Counted from the stretch's first letter, positions 13,436 through 21,886 are shown. The stretch is DNA of 21,886 bases from Desulfobacteraceae bacterium (GCA_003599475.1 QZKK01000072.1:1-21886), one strand, 5' to 3'. Numbers and translations are program-made. The notes: generated from the sequence alone by a model not told the origin.

Positions 13436-15519
13436 AAGACCAGACTGGAAATATTCGAAACATCGGCATCAGTGCACACATCGACTCCGGCAAGACGACA
13501 CTGACTGAGCGGATTCTATACTACACCAAAAGAATTCACGCCATTCATGATGTTAAAGGGAAAGACGGTGTGGGGGCGACGATGGACTCCATGGAGCTAG
13601 AAAAAGAGCGCGGCATCACCATCGCTTCCGCAGCCACGTATTGCCAGTGGAACGATCATACCATCCACATCATCGATACGCCGGGACACGTCGACTTCAC
13701 CATCGAAGTCGAAAGGGCTCTCCGGGTGCTCGACGGGGCCGTGCTCGTTCTCTGCGCAGTCGGCGGGGTTCAGTCGCAGTCGATTACAGTCGACCAGCAG
13801 ATGAAACGGTACAAGGTACCTGGAATCGCATTCATCAACAAATGCGACCGCAGCGGCGCCAATCCCTTCCGCGTCATCGATCAGCTCCGGGACAAGCTGG
13901 GGCGCAACGCGGTGGCCATGCAGATCCCGATCGGGCTTGAGGCTTCCTTTGAAGGCATCGTCGATTTGATCACGATGAAAGCCTTCTATTTCGAGGGAGT
14001 CAACGGCGAAACGGTTCGGATCGAAGCCATCCCCGAAAACCTGCTTTCCGAAGCCGCAAAAAGAAGAGAGGTGCTGCTCGATCGCGCATCCATGTTCTCG
14101 GACGAATTGACCGAGGCCATCCTCGAGGAGTCGGAAGTCTCGGACGAGCTTATTCTGTCCGCGATCCGCAAAGGGGTCCTGACCCGGGAGATCACCCCTG
14201 TTTTCATGGGTTCCGCATACAAAAACAAAGGCGTTCAACCCCTGCTGGATGCGGTCACCCAACTGCTGCCCTCTCCATCTGAAATCGCGAACGAAGCCCT
14301 GGATATGGAAAACGGGGAGTCCCCTGTGCCGCTGATCTGCGATGTAAACAAACCCCTCGTTGCACTCGCCTTCAAACTGGAGGACGGCAAATACGGCCAG
14401 CTGACTTACGTGCGGGTGTACCAGGGAGCGCTGCGAAAAGGAGATCTGGTAATAAACGTGCGAACCGGAAACAAGGTCAAAATCGGAAGGCTGGTTCGGA
14501 TGCATGCGGACCAGATGGAGGATATCGACGGGATTCCGGCCGGCAGCATCGGGGCGCTGTTCGGAGTGGACTGTGCCTCCGGAGATACATTCGCCAATCC
14601 CGGCATGCGGGTGACCATGACCTCCATGTATGTGCCCGAGCCGGTAATTTCATTGGCGGTGTCCCCCAAAGACCACAAGGCCGAAATGAATATGTCCAAA
14701 GCACTCTCCCGCTTTACCAAGGAGGACCCCACTTTCAAAGCCCATGTCAATCACGAAACCGGGGAGACCATCGTATCCGGCATGGGAGAGCTGCATCTGG
14801 AGATCTACATCGAGCGGATGAAAAGGGAATACCAGGCGGAAGTCACAACCGGCATGCCGCAGGTGGCCTATCGGGAAACCATCACCCAGCGGGCGGAATT
14901 CGATTATATCCACAAGAAGCAGACCGGCGGCGCCGGTCAATACGGCCGGGTCGCCGGCTACCTGGAGCCGGCTGCAGACGAGGATTTCGTTTTCGATAAC
15001 CGGGTCACCGGAGGTTCGGTCCCGACCCAGTTCATCCCCGCCTGCGAAAAGGGGTTCCGGAGCTGCATCGAGAAGGGACCATACATGGAGTTTCCTGTAA
15101 CCGGTGTCAGGGTCGTCATCAACGACGGGGCCAGCCATTCCGTCGACTCCTCCGACATCGCATTCCAGCAGGCTGCTAGAGGCGGTTTCCGTCAGGCCTA
15201 TGCCAAGGCGAAACCCGTCATCCATGAACCGATCATGAAGGTGGTTGTGGAGACCCCCACCGAGTATCAGGGATCGGCCATGGGTTCGCTGAATCAGCGC
15301 AGGGGCATGATCGTCGGCTCCCAGGATGAGGGAATCCAATCGGTCATCGAGGCTCAGGTTCCCCTTGCCGAGATGTTCGGCTACTCCACCGTGCTGCGGT
15401 CCCTGACCCAGGGGAAAGCCCAGTTTACGATGGAATTTTTAACCTATAAGCAGGTCCCCGCCGGCATAGCCGAAAAGCTTCTTCTGAAGAAAGCGGAAGG
15501 CAAAAAGAATGTTGCCTGA
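13432..15519 (+). CDS. fusA: Elongation factor G, spd/mitochondrial EF-G1-like
   Basis: This is a 695-aa translational GTPase that catalyses tRNA-mRNA translocation on the ribosome. GTPase motifs are G1 AHIDSGKT (15-22), G2 RGITI (60-64), G3 DTPGH (82-86) and G4 NKCD (136-139). The stretch [23 protein letters not shown] and [14 protein letters not shown] closely resemble mitochondrial EF-G1 and the spdEFG1 proteins of spirochaetes, planctomycetes and deltaproteobacteria. In bacteria with the spd pair, a second EF-G handles ribosome recycling; that partner is not in this window. Ribosome site GAAGG lies 9 nt upstream. Its 3' end overlaps the next gene by 11 nt, and its leader carries a terminator. 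Confidence 0.95.
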   Translation: MKDQTGNIRNIGISAHIDSGKTTLTERILYYTKRIHAIHDVKGKDGVGATMDSMELEKERGITIASAATYCQWNDHTIHIIDTPGHVDFTIEVERALRVLDGAVLVLCAVGGVQSQSITVDQQMKRYKVPGIAFINKCDRSGANPFRVIDQLRDKLGRNAVAMQIPIGLEASFEGIVDLITMKAFYFEGVNGETVRIEAIPENLLSEAAKRREVLLDRASMFSDELTEAILEESEVSDELILSAIRKGVLTREITPVFMGSAYKNKGVQPLLDAVTQLLPSPSEIANEALDMENGESPVPLICDVNKPLVALAFKLEDGKYGQLTYVRVYQGALRKGDLVINVRTGNKVKIGRLVRMHADQMEDIDGIPAGSIGALFGVDCASGDTFANPGMRVTMTSMYVPEPVISLAVSPKDHKAEMNMSKALSRFTKEDPTFKAHVNHETGETIVSGMGELHLEIYIERMKREYQAEVTTGMPQVAYRETITQRAEFDYIHKKQTGGAGQYGRVAGYLEPAADEDFVFDNRVTGGSVPTQFIPACEKGFRSCIEKGPYMEFPVTGVRVVINDGASHSVDSSDIAFQQAARGGFRQAYAKAKPVIHEPIMKVVVETPTEYQGSAMGSLNQRRGMIVGSQDEGIQSVIEAQVPLAEMFGYSTVLRSLTQGKAQFTMEFLTYKQVPAGIAEKLLLKKAEGKKNVA

Positions 15520-16297
15520 AGCTCAGCCTGAAGCTCGGACGGATGCGCAGCGGGTAATCGACTTCAAAGAAAGGGTAATGGCGATGGTCAAAGAAGATGT
15601 GGTTTTGAGGGGCCCGATGCGCATTCTGGGACGTTCGGTCGACGAGCTCCTCCCTTCCGGACATTTCGGCGCCGTCGTCGCGCGGGCCGGTGTCGGAAAG
15701 ACAGCCTTTCTGATTCAGATCGCGATGGACTACCTGATCCGGGGAAAAAACGTCCTTCACGTCGGCCTCAAGGACCCTGTCGACAAGGTTACGCTCTGGT
15801 ACAAAGAGGTGTTTCGGAATGCCACCGCAAACTGGAGCCGAAAGCAGTCGCAGGAGTTCTGGGATGCTCTGCTCCCCCACCGTTTCATCATGACCTTTCG
15901 GGCTCAGAGCTTTTCGGTGCCGACGCTTGAGGAGCGGCTGTCCGACCTTTCAGAACAGGGGGTTTTTATCCCCGATGCGATCGTCATCGACGGTTTCGAT
16001 TTTACCGAGCCCCCTCGCGATACGCTGCTCAAGCTGAAGAGCCTGGTTGAAAACCACTCTTTGTGCGCCTGGTTCACGGTTCGCACGCATCGGCACGAAC
16101 CACCCGGAGCGGACGGAATTCCTGTTCAGCTTTCCGGCATTTCGGATCTTTTCACGGCGCTCGTAGAGCTCCAGCCGGCCGAAAACGAAATCCAGGTGAA
16201 ATCGATCAAGGGAGTTGCGGAATCGGAAGATCTTCCGAAGATGTTTTTGGATCCTTCCACCCTGCTGGTGAAAAGCGTTCATTCGCACACCCCCTGA
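15509..16297 (+). CDS. RecA/KaiC-like P-loop ATPase of unknown role
   Basis: This is a 262-aa cytoplasmic protein with a Walker A ARAGVGKT (58-65) and a likely Walker [10 protein letters not shown] (156-164), in the arrangement of the RecA/DnaB/KaiC group. Lys88 in HVGLKDP may act like the Lys/Arg finger region of that group, but this is speculative. The protein is a single ATPase domain with no second domain. The ATG overlaps the EF-G stop by 11 nt with GGAAGG about 10 nt upstream, so translation is probably coupled to EF-G. A role near the ribosome is suggested only by this placement. An internal ATG at 15578 is a possible shorter start. Confidence 0.8.
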   Translation: MLPEAQPEARTDAQRVIDFKERVMAMVKEDVVLRGPMRILGRSVDELLPSGHFGAVVARAGVGKTAFLIQIAMDYLIRGKNVLHVGLKDPVDKVTLWYKEVFRNATANWSRKQSQEFWDALLPHRFIMTFRAQSFSVPTLEERLSDLSEQGVFIPDAIVIDGFDFTEPPRDTLLKLKSLVENHSLCAWFTVRTHRHEPPGADGIPVQLSGISDLFTALVELQPAENEIQVKSIKGVAESEDLPKMFLDPSTLLVKSVHSHTP

Positions 16298-16298
16298 G

Positions 16299-16313
16299 CC
16301 CCGCATGGCGGGG
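16299..16313. repeat. GC hairpin directly after the ATPase stop
   Basis: CCCCGC-ATG-GCGGGG is a 6-bp stem with a 3-nt loop starting 2 nt after the TGA. There is no T-tract, so it is more likely an mRNA stabiliser or repeat remnant than a terminator. The bases after it (AAATTCGAAGCACGAATC) resemble the locus D repeat style. Confidence 0.4.
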
Positions 16314-16334
16314 AAATTCGAAGCACGAATCAGG

Positions 16335-17444
16335 ATGATGAAACCCGTAATCGCAGTCGCCATGAGCGGAGGGGTGGACTCAAGTGTCTCCGCCTACCTT
16401 TTGAAACAAGAGAGGCATCCGGTTTTCGGAATCCATTTCGTAACCGGCTATGAATCAGGTGTCTCCGGAGAGACCGGTTCATCGAGCTTAAAGCCCGACT
16501 CCGGCTTCAAATCCCGCCCCATCGGAAAAGAAAGAATCCGCGATATCGCCGACCGCATCGGCATCCGCCTGCATGTTCTGGATGTTCGAGAGGAGTTCGA
16601 TTCCACGGTGGTCGACTATTTTGTCCGGACTTTTGCCTCCGGAAAAACGCCGAACCCCTGCATGGTCTGCAACACGGCGATCAAGTTCGGGCGCCTTCTT
16701 TCGGCCGCCCGAGAGTGGGGAGCCGAACGCCTGGCGACCGGTCATTATGCGGGGCTGGAAGAGGATGCCTCCGGCAGGCTCCATCTGCTGCGAGGACGTG
16801 ACAGGAGAAAGGAGCAATCGTATTTCCTGGCCAGGCTGACTCGGGATCAGCTTTCTTGCGCCGTATTCCCTCTTTCGGGCAGGACAAAGCCGGAGGTGCG
16901 GAAAATCGCAGCGGATATCGGGCTTGCGGATCTCATCCGGAAGGAAAGCCAGGACATCTGCTTTGTCGGAAAAAATGCCTACGGCGAATTCCTAAACCGG
17001 AAGGGCATTCCTTCGAGGCCCGGGCCGATCGTGGATGTTTCGCGCAGGTTCGTCGGCGAGCATCCGGGGCTGCACCTGTTTACGATCGGACAGCGCAAAG
17101 GAATCAACTGTCCGGCGGCGGAACCGTATTACGTCGTCAGGATCGAGCCTGCGGAAAACAGACTGGTGGTCGGACGAAAGGAGGATCTATTCGCCGGTCA
17201 GTGCCGGGTGGAAGAGGTCAACTGGATTCAACCGGCTCCGAGCTCTCCGATTTCCGTACACACCCGGCTGCGCTATCGCCACGAGGCGGTCCTGTCCATG
17301 GTCCATCCAACAGACGACAGCCGTGCCCTGGTTCGCTTCGAGAGGCCGGAATCCGCTGTCACTCCCGGGCAATGTGCTGTCTTTTATCGCGGAAACGAAG
17401 TGCTGGGCAGCGGGTGGATCGAAGGTAAGGATGCCGACGTTTAA
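16335..17444 (+). CDS. mnmA: tRNA-specific 2-thiouridylase MnmA
   Basis: MnmA installs the 2-thio group on U34 of tRNA-Lys/Glu/Gln using ATP and a persulfide relay. The 369-aa product shows the PP-loop SGGVDSS (11-17), NPCMVCNTAIKF with catalytic Cys112 (matching E. coli Cys102), ATGHYA (134-139), SQDICF with Cys209 (matching Cys199), and the beta-barrel end TPGQCAVFY. Residues about 39-62 are a Gly/Ser-rich stretch not conserved in the family. Tandem ATGs at 16335 and 16338 are both possible starts, with only a weak AGG upstream. It overlaps mtaB by 14 nt; both enzymes modify the tRNA anticodon loop. Confidence 0.95.
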   Translation: MMKPVIAVAMSGGVDSSVSAYLLKQERHPVFGIHFVTGYESGVSGETGSSSLKPDSGFKSRPIGKERIRDIADRIGIRLHVLDVREEFDSTVVDYFVRTFASGKTPNPCMVCNTAIKFGRLLSAAREWGAERLATGHYAGLEEDASGRLHLLRGRDRRKEQSYFLARLTRDQLSCAVFPLSGRTKPEVRKIAADIGLADLIRKESQDICFVGKNAYGEFLNRKGIPSRPGPIVDVSRRFVGEHPGLHLFTIGQRKGINCPAAEPYYVVRIEPAENRLVVGRKEDLFAGQCRVEEVNWIQPAPSSPISVHTRLRYRHEAVLSMVHPTDDSRALVRFERPESAVTPGQCAVFYRGNEVLGSGWIEGKDADV

Positions 17445-18726
17445 AATCATCACGCTGGGGTGCAAGGTCAATCAGTCGGAATCCGATCTGATCGCAGGCG
17501 GTCTCTGCGCAAAAGGGTGGCTCCAGGCAACGGATGGACCGGCCGACCTGTGCATTATCAACACCTGCACGGTCACGGCAAGGGCGTCCCAGCAGTCCCG
17601 CCAGGCGGTCGGGCAAGCGGTTCGAGCCAACCCGGATGCCCGCGTCGTCGTGACAGGGTGCGATGCCCGGATCTCGCAGAAGCGGCTCCAGGAGACTCCA
17701 GGCGTCGATGAAGTGATCGATCCGCGAGAAAAGCTCCGGCTTGCCGAAGTTCTCATCGGCGGGCAGAGGCCTTCGGGGCGAACCCGCAAGACCGATTTCA
17801 TCGACTACCCCCGGGTTTTCGGCACCGGCAGGACGCGCCCGTTTTTAAAGATCCAGGACGGCTGCGATGCGTTCTGCTCCTATTGCATCGTTCCGTATGC
17901 CAGAGGTTCCAGCCGGAGCATGCCGATTCCTTCGGTATTGAAAAATATCGCGCTTCTGGAAAAGGCAGGTTATCGGGAAGTCGTCTTGTGCGGAATCCAT
18001 ATGGGATGCTACGGGCGGGATTTCCAGCCCCGGAAATCCGATCTTGCCGCTCTTCTCACGCGAATCGAAAAAGAGTCTTCCATCGAGCGCGTCCGGCTCA
18101 GCTCCATTGAACCGATGGAGCTCGGCAGGGAAATCATCGCTCTGGTATCCGGCTCCAGGCGATTCTGCCCGCATTTTCACGTACCCCTGCAAAGCGGGGA
18201 CAATGAGATCCTCAAGCGGATGCATCGGCCCTACACGGCCGAACAGTTCTCGGAAACAATCCTTTCGATCCGGCGCCAGGTTCCCGAAGCGGCAATCGGA
18301 AGCGATGTGCTGGTCGGCTTTCCGGGGGAGAAAGAGAACGCATTTGCCAATACGTGCCGGCTCATCGAAGCGCTGCCGATCGATTATCTGCACGTCTTCC
18401 CGTTTTCTCCACGCACCGGGACCCCGGCCGAACGCTTTCCGGATCCTGTACCGGCAGCGGTGATCAAAGAACGATGCCGCATCATGCGGAGGCTCGGCCG
18501 CCAAAAGAGAGCCGACTTTTACGAATCCCACCTGGGAAAGTGCTCGGACGTTCTGGTCGAGAGTGTGGGTGCATCGGAAACAGGCCTTCTCAGGGGACTG
18601 ACTTCCAACTATATCCCGGTCCGCGCCGAGGGGCCGAAGCGGCTGAAAAACACCTTCATCAGGGTAAAGCTTGAAAAAACCGATGGATCCCGCTATGTAC
18701 TCGGGACCGTCGTAAATAGAGAATGA
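17431..18726 (+). CDS. mtaB: tRNA threonylcarbamoyladenosine methylthiotransferase MtaB
   Basis: MtaB is a radical SAM enzyme that converts t6A37 to ms2t6A37 in tRNA. In the 431-aa product the N-terminal UPF0004 domain has Cys11 (LGCKVNQSES), Cys46 (NTCTVT) and Cys77 (TGCDAR) for one 4Fe-4S cluster. The radical SAM motif CDAFCSYC (Cys145, 149, 152) binds the other, and FHVPLQSGDN is the usual downstream motif. A TRAM-like domain ends the protein. LGCKVNQ rather than MiaB/RimO-type motifs supports MtaB. The start at 17431 (AAGG upstream) overlaps mnmA by 14 nt; longer in-frame starts inside mnmA are rejected. Confidence 0.95.
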   Translation: MPTFKIITLGCKVNQSESDLIAGGLCAKGWLQATDGPADLCIINTCTVTARASQQSRQAVGQAVRANPDARVVVTGCDARISQKRLQETPGVDEVIDPREKLRLAEVLIGGQRPSGRTRKTDFIDYPRVFGTGRTRPFLKIQDGCDAFCSYCIVPYARGSSRSMPIPSVLKNIALLEKAGYREVVLCGIHMGCYGRDFQPRKSDLAALLTRIEKESSIERVRLSSIEPMELGREIIALVSGSRRFCPHFHVPLQSGDNEILKRMHRPYTAEQFSETILSIRRQVPEAAIGSDVLVGFPGEKENAFANTCRLIEALPIDYLHVFPFSPRTGTPAERFPDPVPAAVIKERCRIMRRLGRQKRADFYESHLGKCSDVLVESVGASETGLLRGLTSNYIPVRAEGPKRLKNTFIRVKLEKTDGSRYVLGTVVNRE

Positions 18727-18739
18727 AGCTCGAGTTAGA

Positions 18740-18815
18740 GGTTTCGGGTTTCGGTGTTCAGGTTTCAGGTACCCCCGGCATGCTGACACCCGAAACCCGA
18801 AACCCGAAACCTCCG
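18740..18815. repeat. Heptamer-repeat inverted array (locus E)
   Basis: Four exact 7-mers (GGTTTCG, GGTTTCG, GTGTTCA, GGTTTCA) at 18740-18767 face three ACCCGAA units plus ACCTCCG at 18788-18815, across a 20-nt spacer. The first 15 bp (18740-18754) are fully complementary to part of the right arm. The units match those of locus B and the middle block of locus C. It lies between the mtaB stop and the preferred start of the transglutaminase gene. Confidence 0.9.
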
Positions 18816-18827
18816 AAAGCAACCCGC

Positions 18828-20279
18828 ATGAAACCTTTCTGGATTGCCGGCACCGTTTTCGGAACGCTGTTTGCGGTTCTGTTTTTCCTGCGGATCGGTC
18901 TTTTCCAGCGGCCTTTCCATCGAATCCTGCAATCCCCCCCTTCGATATCCCGTCTCCTGCCCGATTTTATCAACGAAGGAGAAACCTGGATGAAGGTGAT
19001 CCAAAATGAACGCAAAATCGGGTACTCCCGTTCGAAGATGGAAAAAGAGGGGAGCGGATATCGCTTCCAGGAGGTCTTGACACTTCGGATCAACTCCATG
19101 GGAATGGTTCAGGAACTCGTCATGGAGACGTCCGCAAGGTTTCAAAGCGATCTGTCGCTTTCCTCCTTTGACGCCCGAATCCGCTCCGGAAGGTTTCGGT
19201 TCAGTGCCCGGGGGACCGTCTCGGGTAAACGCCTGACGATCGGAACGGAAGCGGACGAACGCATGCAGACCATGACCGTTCGACTCGAAAAACCGATCTA
19301 CCTGTTATCCGGCATGATCCAGGCTGCGGCCGCCTCTTTCGATGGAGCCGCCTTTGAGATCTTCGATCCCATCACCCTGTCGAGCATTCCGGTTGAGGTC
19401 AAGACGATCGGATACGAACAGATCTTTTCAGACGGGACCTGGCATCGCGCCAAAAAAATTTCTTTGACCTTCAAAGGAGCGACCCAGTTCGCCTGGATCG
19501 GGAAAAAAGGCAGCGTCTTGAAAGAAAGCGGTCTCCTGGGGATGACGTTGGAACGGACGTCCAAAGACGATGCGCTCTCCGGCTCCCCTTTCGAAGCCGG
19601 GGAAGATCTGACGGCGGCAGCCTCGATTGCCTCCAATGTGGAAATCGAAGATCCGGCCCTTCTCGAACGGCTGACCGTAAGGCTGGAAGGAGATCTGAAC
19701 CCCGAAGCAATCGCGGGCGGGCGGCAGACATTCGCCGACGGCATCCTTACCGTCCGGAAAGAAAAGATCAAGGCAGGATCGAAAGGCAAAAAGAGAATCG
19801 GGCCCGAATCGCTGTCCCCCGCCCCCTTCATTCAATCCGATCATCCAAAAATTCTCTCGCTTGCAGCCGAAATCATCGGAGAATCCGGCTCCTCTCTTTC
19901 GAAGGCGGTCAAGCTTGTTTCCTGGGTAAACGAGCATATCGAAAAACGCCCCGTTCTTTCGGTGCCCGATGCATTGAGCACGCTGCAGAATCGAATGGGA
20001 GACTGCAACGAGCATGCCGTTCTTCTTGCGGCTTTGGCAAGAGCCGCCGGCATTCCGACGAGAATCGAGGCCGGACTGACTTATCTCAACGGCCGTTTTT
20101 ATTATCATGCCTGGAATCTCCTGTATCTCGGCGAATGGATCACGGCGGATGCAACACTGGGCCAGATTCCGGCGGATGTGACCCACCTCCGTTTGACTGC
20201 CGGGGACCGGGCCCTTCCGATGGACCTCCTGGGGGTCATCGGGAAACTCCGGATGACGGTGATCGGATTGGAACCATGA
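18828..20279 (+). CDS. Membrane-anchored transglutaminase-like protein
   Basis: This is a 483-aa protein with an N-terminal membrane segment (about 5-25, WIAGTVFGTLFAVLFFLRIGLF). A long beta-rich region of about 300 residues follows, then a C-terminal transglutaminase-like fold with the triad Cys393 (MGDCNEHA), His427 (YYHAWN) and Asp441 (TADAT). Bacterial members are often proteases or amidases acting outside the membrane, and the substrate here is unknown. An alternative ATG at 18723 overlaps the mtaB stop (ATGA) and would add 35 residues encoded by repeat array E (starting MKLELEVSGFG). I prefer 18828 because a typical anchor follows. It overlaps the ABC ATPase start by 4 nt, so the three downstream genes probably work together. 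Confidence 0.85.
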   Translation: MKPFWIAGTVFGTLFAVLFFLRIGLFQRPFHRILQSPPSISRLLPDFINEGETWMKVIQNERKIGYSRSKMEKEGSGYRFQEVLTLRINSMGMVQELVMETSARFQSDLSLSSFDARIRSGRFRFSARGTVSGKRLTIGTEADERMQTMTVRLEKPIYLLSGMIQAAAASFDGAAFEIFDPITLSSIPVEVKTIGYEQIFSDGTWHRAKKISLTFKGATQFAWIGKKGSVLKESGLLGMTLERTSKDDALSGSPFEAGEDLTAAASIASNVEIEDPALLERLTVRLEGDLNPEAIAGGRQTFADGILTVRKEKIKAGSKGKKRIGPESLSPAPFIQSDHPKILSLAAEIIGESGSSLSKAVKLVSWVNEHIEKRPVLSVPDALSTLQNRMGDCNEHAVLLAALARAAGIPTRIEAGLTYLNGRFYYHAWNLLYLGEWITADATLGQIPADVTHLRLTAGDRALPMDLLGVIGKLRMTVIGLEP

Positions 20280-21046
20280 TCTCGCTGACGAACTTAACGA
20301 AAAAATTCGGAGCTTTTTATGCCCTGAAGGGGTTGAATCTGACCGTCCCGGCCGGAGAAATCTTCGGCTTTATCGGACCGAACGGCGCCGGAAAGACGAC
20401 AACCATTCGCATGATGGGCGGCATCCTGAACCCGACATCCGGATCGGTGGTCATCGGCGGCGTCTCGATGAACGATCATCCGGAGGCCGCCAAACAAAAA
20501 ATCGGTTTCATTCCGGATAGACCCTATCTTTACGAGAAACTGACCGCGGCGGAGTTTCTCAGATTCACAGCCGATCTCTATGGAGTCGGAGCGGCCGAAT
20601 TCACAAAGAGAGCCGAATCGCTGCTTGAAATGTTTTCTCTGCTCGACTGGGCCGAAGAGCTCATCGAATCCTTCTCCCATGGGATGCGCCAGCGCCTGAT
20701 CATGGCCGCCGCCCTGCTGCACGAACCGGAAGTCCTCATCGTAGACGAACCGATGGTCGGTCTGGATCCGGCCGGAATCCGGATGGTCAAGGAGCTCTTC
20801 AAGACGATGTCCCGGAAGGGGGTATCCGTCTTCATGTCCACCCACACGCTTGCGGTTGCCGAAGACCTCTGTCATCGCATCGGCATCATCCATGATGGAA
20901 CCCTGCTGGCAACGGGAACAGTGGAATCGCTGAGGCGGCAGGCGAGCCTGGCCGAGGCCGACCTCGAAGACATCTTCATGAAATTGACCGAAGTCACAAA
21001 TCCCAAGCTCCAAATTCCAAACAATAAGACAAAAATAACCAAATGA
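20276..21046 (+). CDS. ABC transporter ATP-binding protein
   Basis: This is a 256-aa ABC ATPase of the exporter type, with Walker A GPNGAGKT (34-41), Q-loop region GFIPDRPYLYEKLT (77-90), a variant signature FSHGMRQR (133-140), Walker B VLIVDEP (153-159), D-loop GLDP and switch His190 in STH. It would energise the permease encoded next. It starts by ATGA overlap with the transglutaminase stop; the longer frame from 20135 is rejected. The ATPase domain ends at about residue 240. The final ~16 residues, TNPKLQIPNNKTKITK, are encoded by repeat locus F and are probably a late addition. Confidence 0.93.
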   Translation: MISLTNLTKKFGAFYALKGLNLTVPAGEIFGFIGPNGAGKTTTIRMMGGILNPTSGSVVIGGVSMNDHPEAAKQKIGFIPDRPYLYEKLTAAEFLRFTADLYGVGAAEFTKRAESLLEMFSLLDWAEELIESFSHGMRQRLIMAAALLHEPEVLIVDEPMVGLDPAGIRMVKELFKTMSRKGVSVFMSTHTLAVAEDLCHRIGIIHDGTLLATGTVESLRRQASLAEADLEDIFMKLTEVTNPKLQIPNNKTKITK

Positions 21047-21135
21047 AAAAATATTCAAGCAAAACAGGCAAATTTCGCTGCTATGTTTGAATATTGAATA
21101 TTGAAATATTGAATATTGTTTGGAATTTGGTGCTT
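21005..21135. repeat. Inverted repeat with TTGAATA units (locus F)
   Basis: Segment 21005-21025 pairs with 21115-21135 at 20 of 21 positions (CCAAATTCCAAACAAT against ATTGTTTGGAATTTGG). Just inside the right arm, TTGAATA occurs repeatedly in tandem (about 21087-21117), with one unit lengthened by a base. The left arm codes for the tail of the ABC ATPase, and the right arm lies just before the permease start. It is AT-rich, unlike the flanking genes. Confidence 0.85.
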
Positions 21136-21155
21136 GTGTACTTGGAATTTTTTTA

Positions 21156-21886
21156 ATGGCCTATCGTCAATTCAGCCATTGTATGCGCCAGGCATGCATC
21201 CTGTTGAGGCCGAGAATCCGGTCTCTTCGGCATTCGATCCGCTTCCCCTTTCTCGCAGGCGCAATCGGAATTGCGGTGTGGGGCGGCGTTTTTGTCGTAT
21301 CCTATCGTGTGCTTTCCTATTTCCGGAGCATCGATGAGCTGGGGAACCTGCTTTCGCTCCACCTACTTTCCATGATCCTGATCACCCTCTTTTCACTCCT
21401 TCTCTTCAGCAGCATCATCAGTTGCCTCTCCAAATTGTACCAAAGCAAAGATCTTTACCTGATACATTCCATGCCGGTGCCGGCATACGCGGTTTTTCTG
21501 TCCAGATGGCTCGAAAGCACCACCGACGGCGCATGGATGGTCGTCGTTTTCACGCTTCCGGTTTTCATTGCGTATGCCGTCGTTTACCGCGCCGGAATCG
21601 ATTTCTACGGGATGATCGTACTGAACCTGATGCTGCTCTCTTTGACAGCCTCCGGAATCAGCGCTCTTCTGGTCATGGCGGCGGTCGTAGCGATACCGGC
21701 AAATCGGTTGCGAAGCGTCTTCATCCTGCTCGGAATGGCGCTCTTTGTCTTTGCTTATATCGCCTTGAGGCTGCTGAGGCCCGAACGCCTGGCCGACCCG
21801 GAGGCCTTCATGACCGCCCTCTCCTATTTAAAGGCACTCGATGCCCCCGCATCCCCGTTTCTACCGAGCACATGGGCGTTTGACAG
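21156..21886 (+). CDS. ABC-2-type permease subunit, 5' part
   Basis: The frame is open from ATG 21156 to the right edge (243 codons), so the gene is truncated by the window. The protein is hydrophobic, with likely membrane segments at about 30-50, 66-92, 120-146, 152-180 and 186-206. A short loop with SKLYQSKDLYLIHSMPVP follows the second, a pattern common in ABC-2 exporter permeases, where a cytoplasmic coupling stretch sits there. It is the expected partner of the ATPase just upstream. There is no good ribosome site before the ATG, because repeat locus F ends 20 nt upstream; another ATG at 21183 also lacks one. Confidence 0.85.
   Translation, partial: MAYRQFSHCMRQACILLRPRIRSLRHSIRFPFLAGAIGIAVWGGVFVVSYRVLSYFRSIDELGNLLSLHLLSMILITLFSLLLFSSIISCLSKLYQSKDLYLIHSMPVPAYAVFLSRWLESTTDGAWMVVVFTLPVFIAYAVVYRAGIDFYGMIVLNLMLLSLTASGISALLVMAAVVAIPANRLRSVFILLGMALFVFAYIALRLLRPERLADPEAFMTALSYLKALDAPASPFLPSTWAFD

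Noticed and set aside
17035..17430. A longer start for mtaB inside mnmA
   Set aside because: The extension lies in another frame of the mnmA coding sequence and has no MtaB similarity; the family begins at MPTFKIITLGCKVNQ.
21422..21883. A 153-codon frame at the right edge
   Set aside because: It is Arg/His-rich and without a domain. The overlapping frame from 21156 encodes a hydrophobic ABC-2-type permease, as expected after an ABC ATPase.

Overview
The window is dense bacterial chromosome of fairly high GC. It looks like an anaerobic member of the Desulfobacterota (former Deltaproteobacteria), possibly a metagenome contig. The best support is an EF-G of the spirochaete/planctomycete/delta (spd) type that resembles mitochondrial EF-G1, together with a CoA-transferase/GNAT fusion, an iron-type alcohol dehydrogenase and a cobalamin-type radical SAM enzyme. 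The taxonomic call is an inference from family resemblance.

Layout. (1) 1-1027, + strand: the 3' end of an unknown gene and a complete unknown gene, spaced like an operon. (2) 1124-4078, - strand: a large NLR-like protein (DUF4062, NACHT, FGE/C-type-lectin-like), the one accessory, defence-like gene. It converges on region 1 and has its own strong promoter with a palindrome in the spacer. (3) 4462-5355, + strand: a 3-hydroxyisobutyrate/tartronate-semialdehyde reductase family dehydrogenase. (4) 11462 down to 5543, - strand: CoA-transferase-GNAT fusion, rsmG, a B12-type radical SAM protein and an iron-containing alcohol dehydrogenase. (5) 11866-13056, + strand: a NUDIX hydrolase abutting an Smr-domain protein. 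(6) 13432 to the right edge, + strand: a translation and tRNA-modification run (EF-G, a RecA/KaiC-like ATPase, mnmA, mtaB) leading into a transglutaminase-like membrane protein, an ABC ATPase and a truncated ABC-2-type permease. Several junctions overlap (EF-G/ATPase 11 nt, mnmA/mtaB 14 nt, transglutaminase/ABC 4 nt), so this is probably one long operon.

The most unusual feature is a family of intergenic arrays built from 7-bp units. They sit at gene ends throughout the window (5361-5541, 8843-8929, 11487-11784, 13062-13310, 18740-18815, 21005-21135). Unit sequence differs between loci, but the 7-bp phase is kept over many copies, and most loci have arms in opposite orientation that could form long hairpins. 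Some arrays run into coding ends, adding repeat-encoded tails to RsmG and the ABC ATPase and an optional N-terminal extension to the transglutaminase protein.

A second notable element is the EF-G leader. A good promoter is followed by an intrinsic terminator just before the start codon, and an alternative pairing would disrupt that terminator, which looks like attenuation. No tRNA, rRNA, CRISPR array, transposase or reverse transcriptase was seen.
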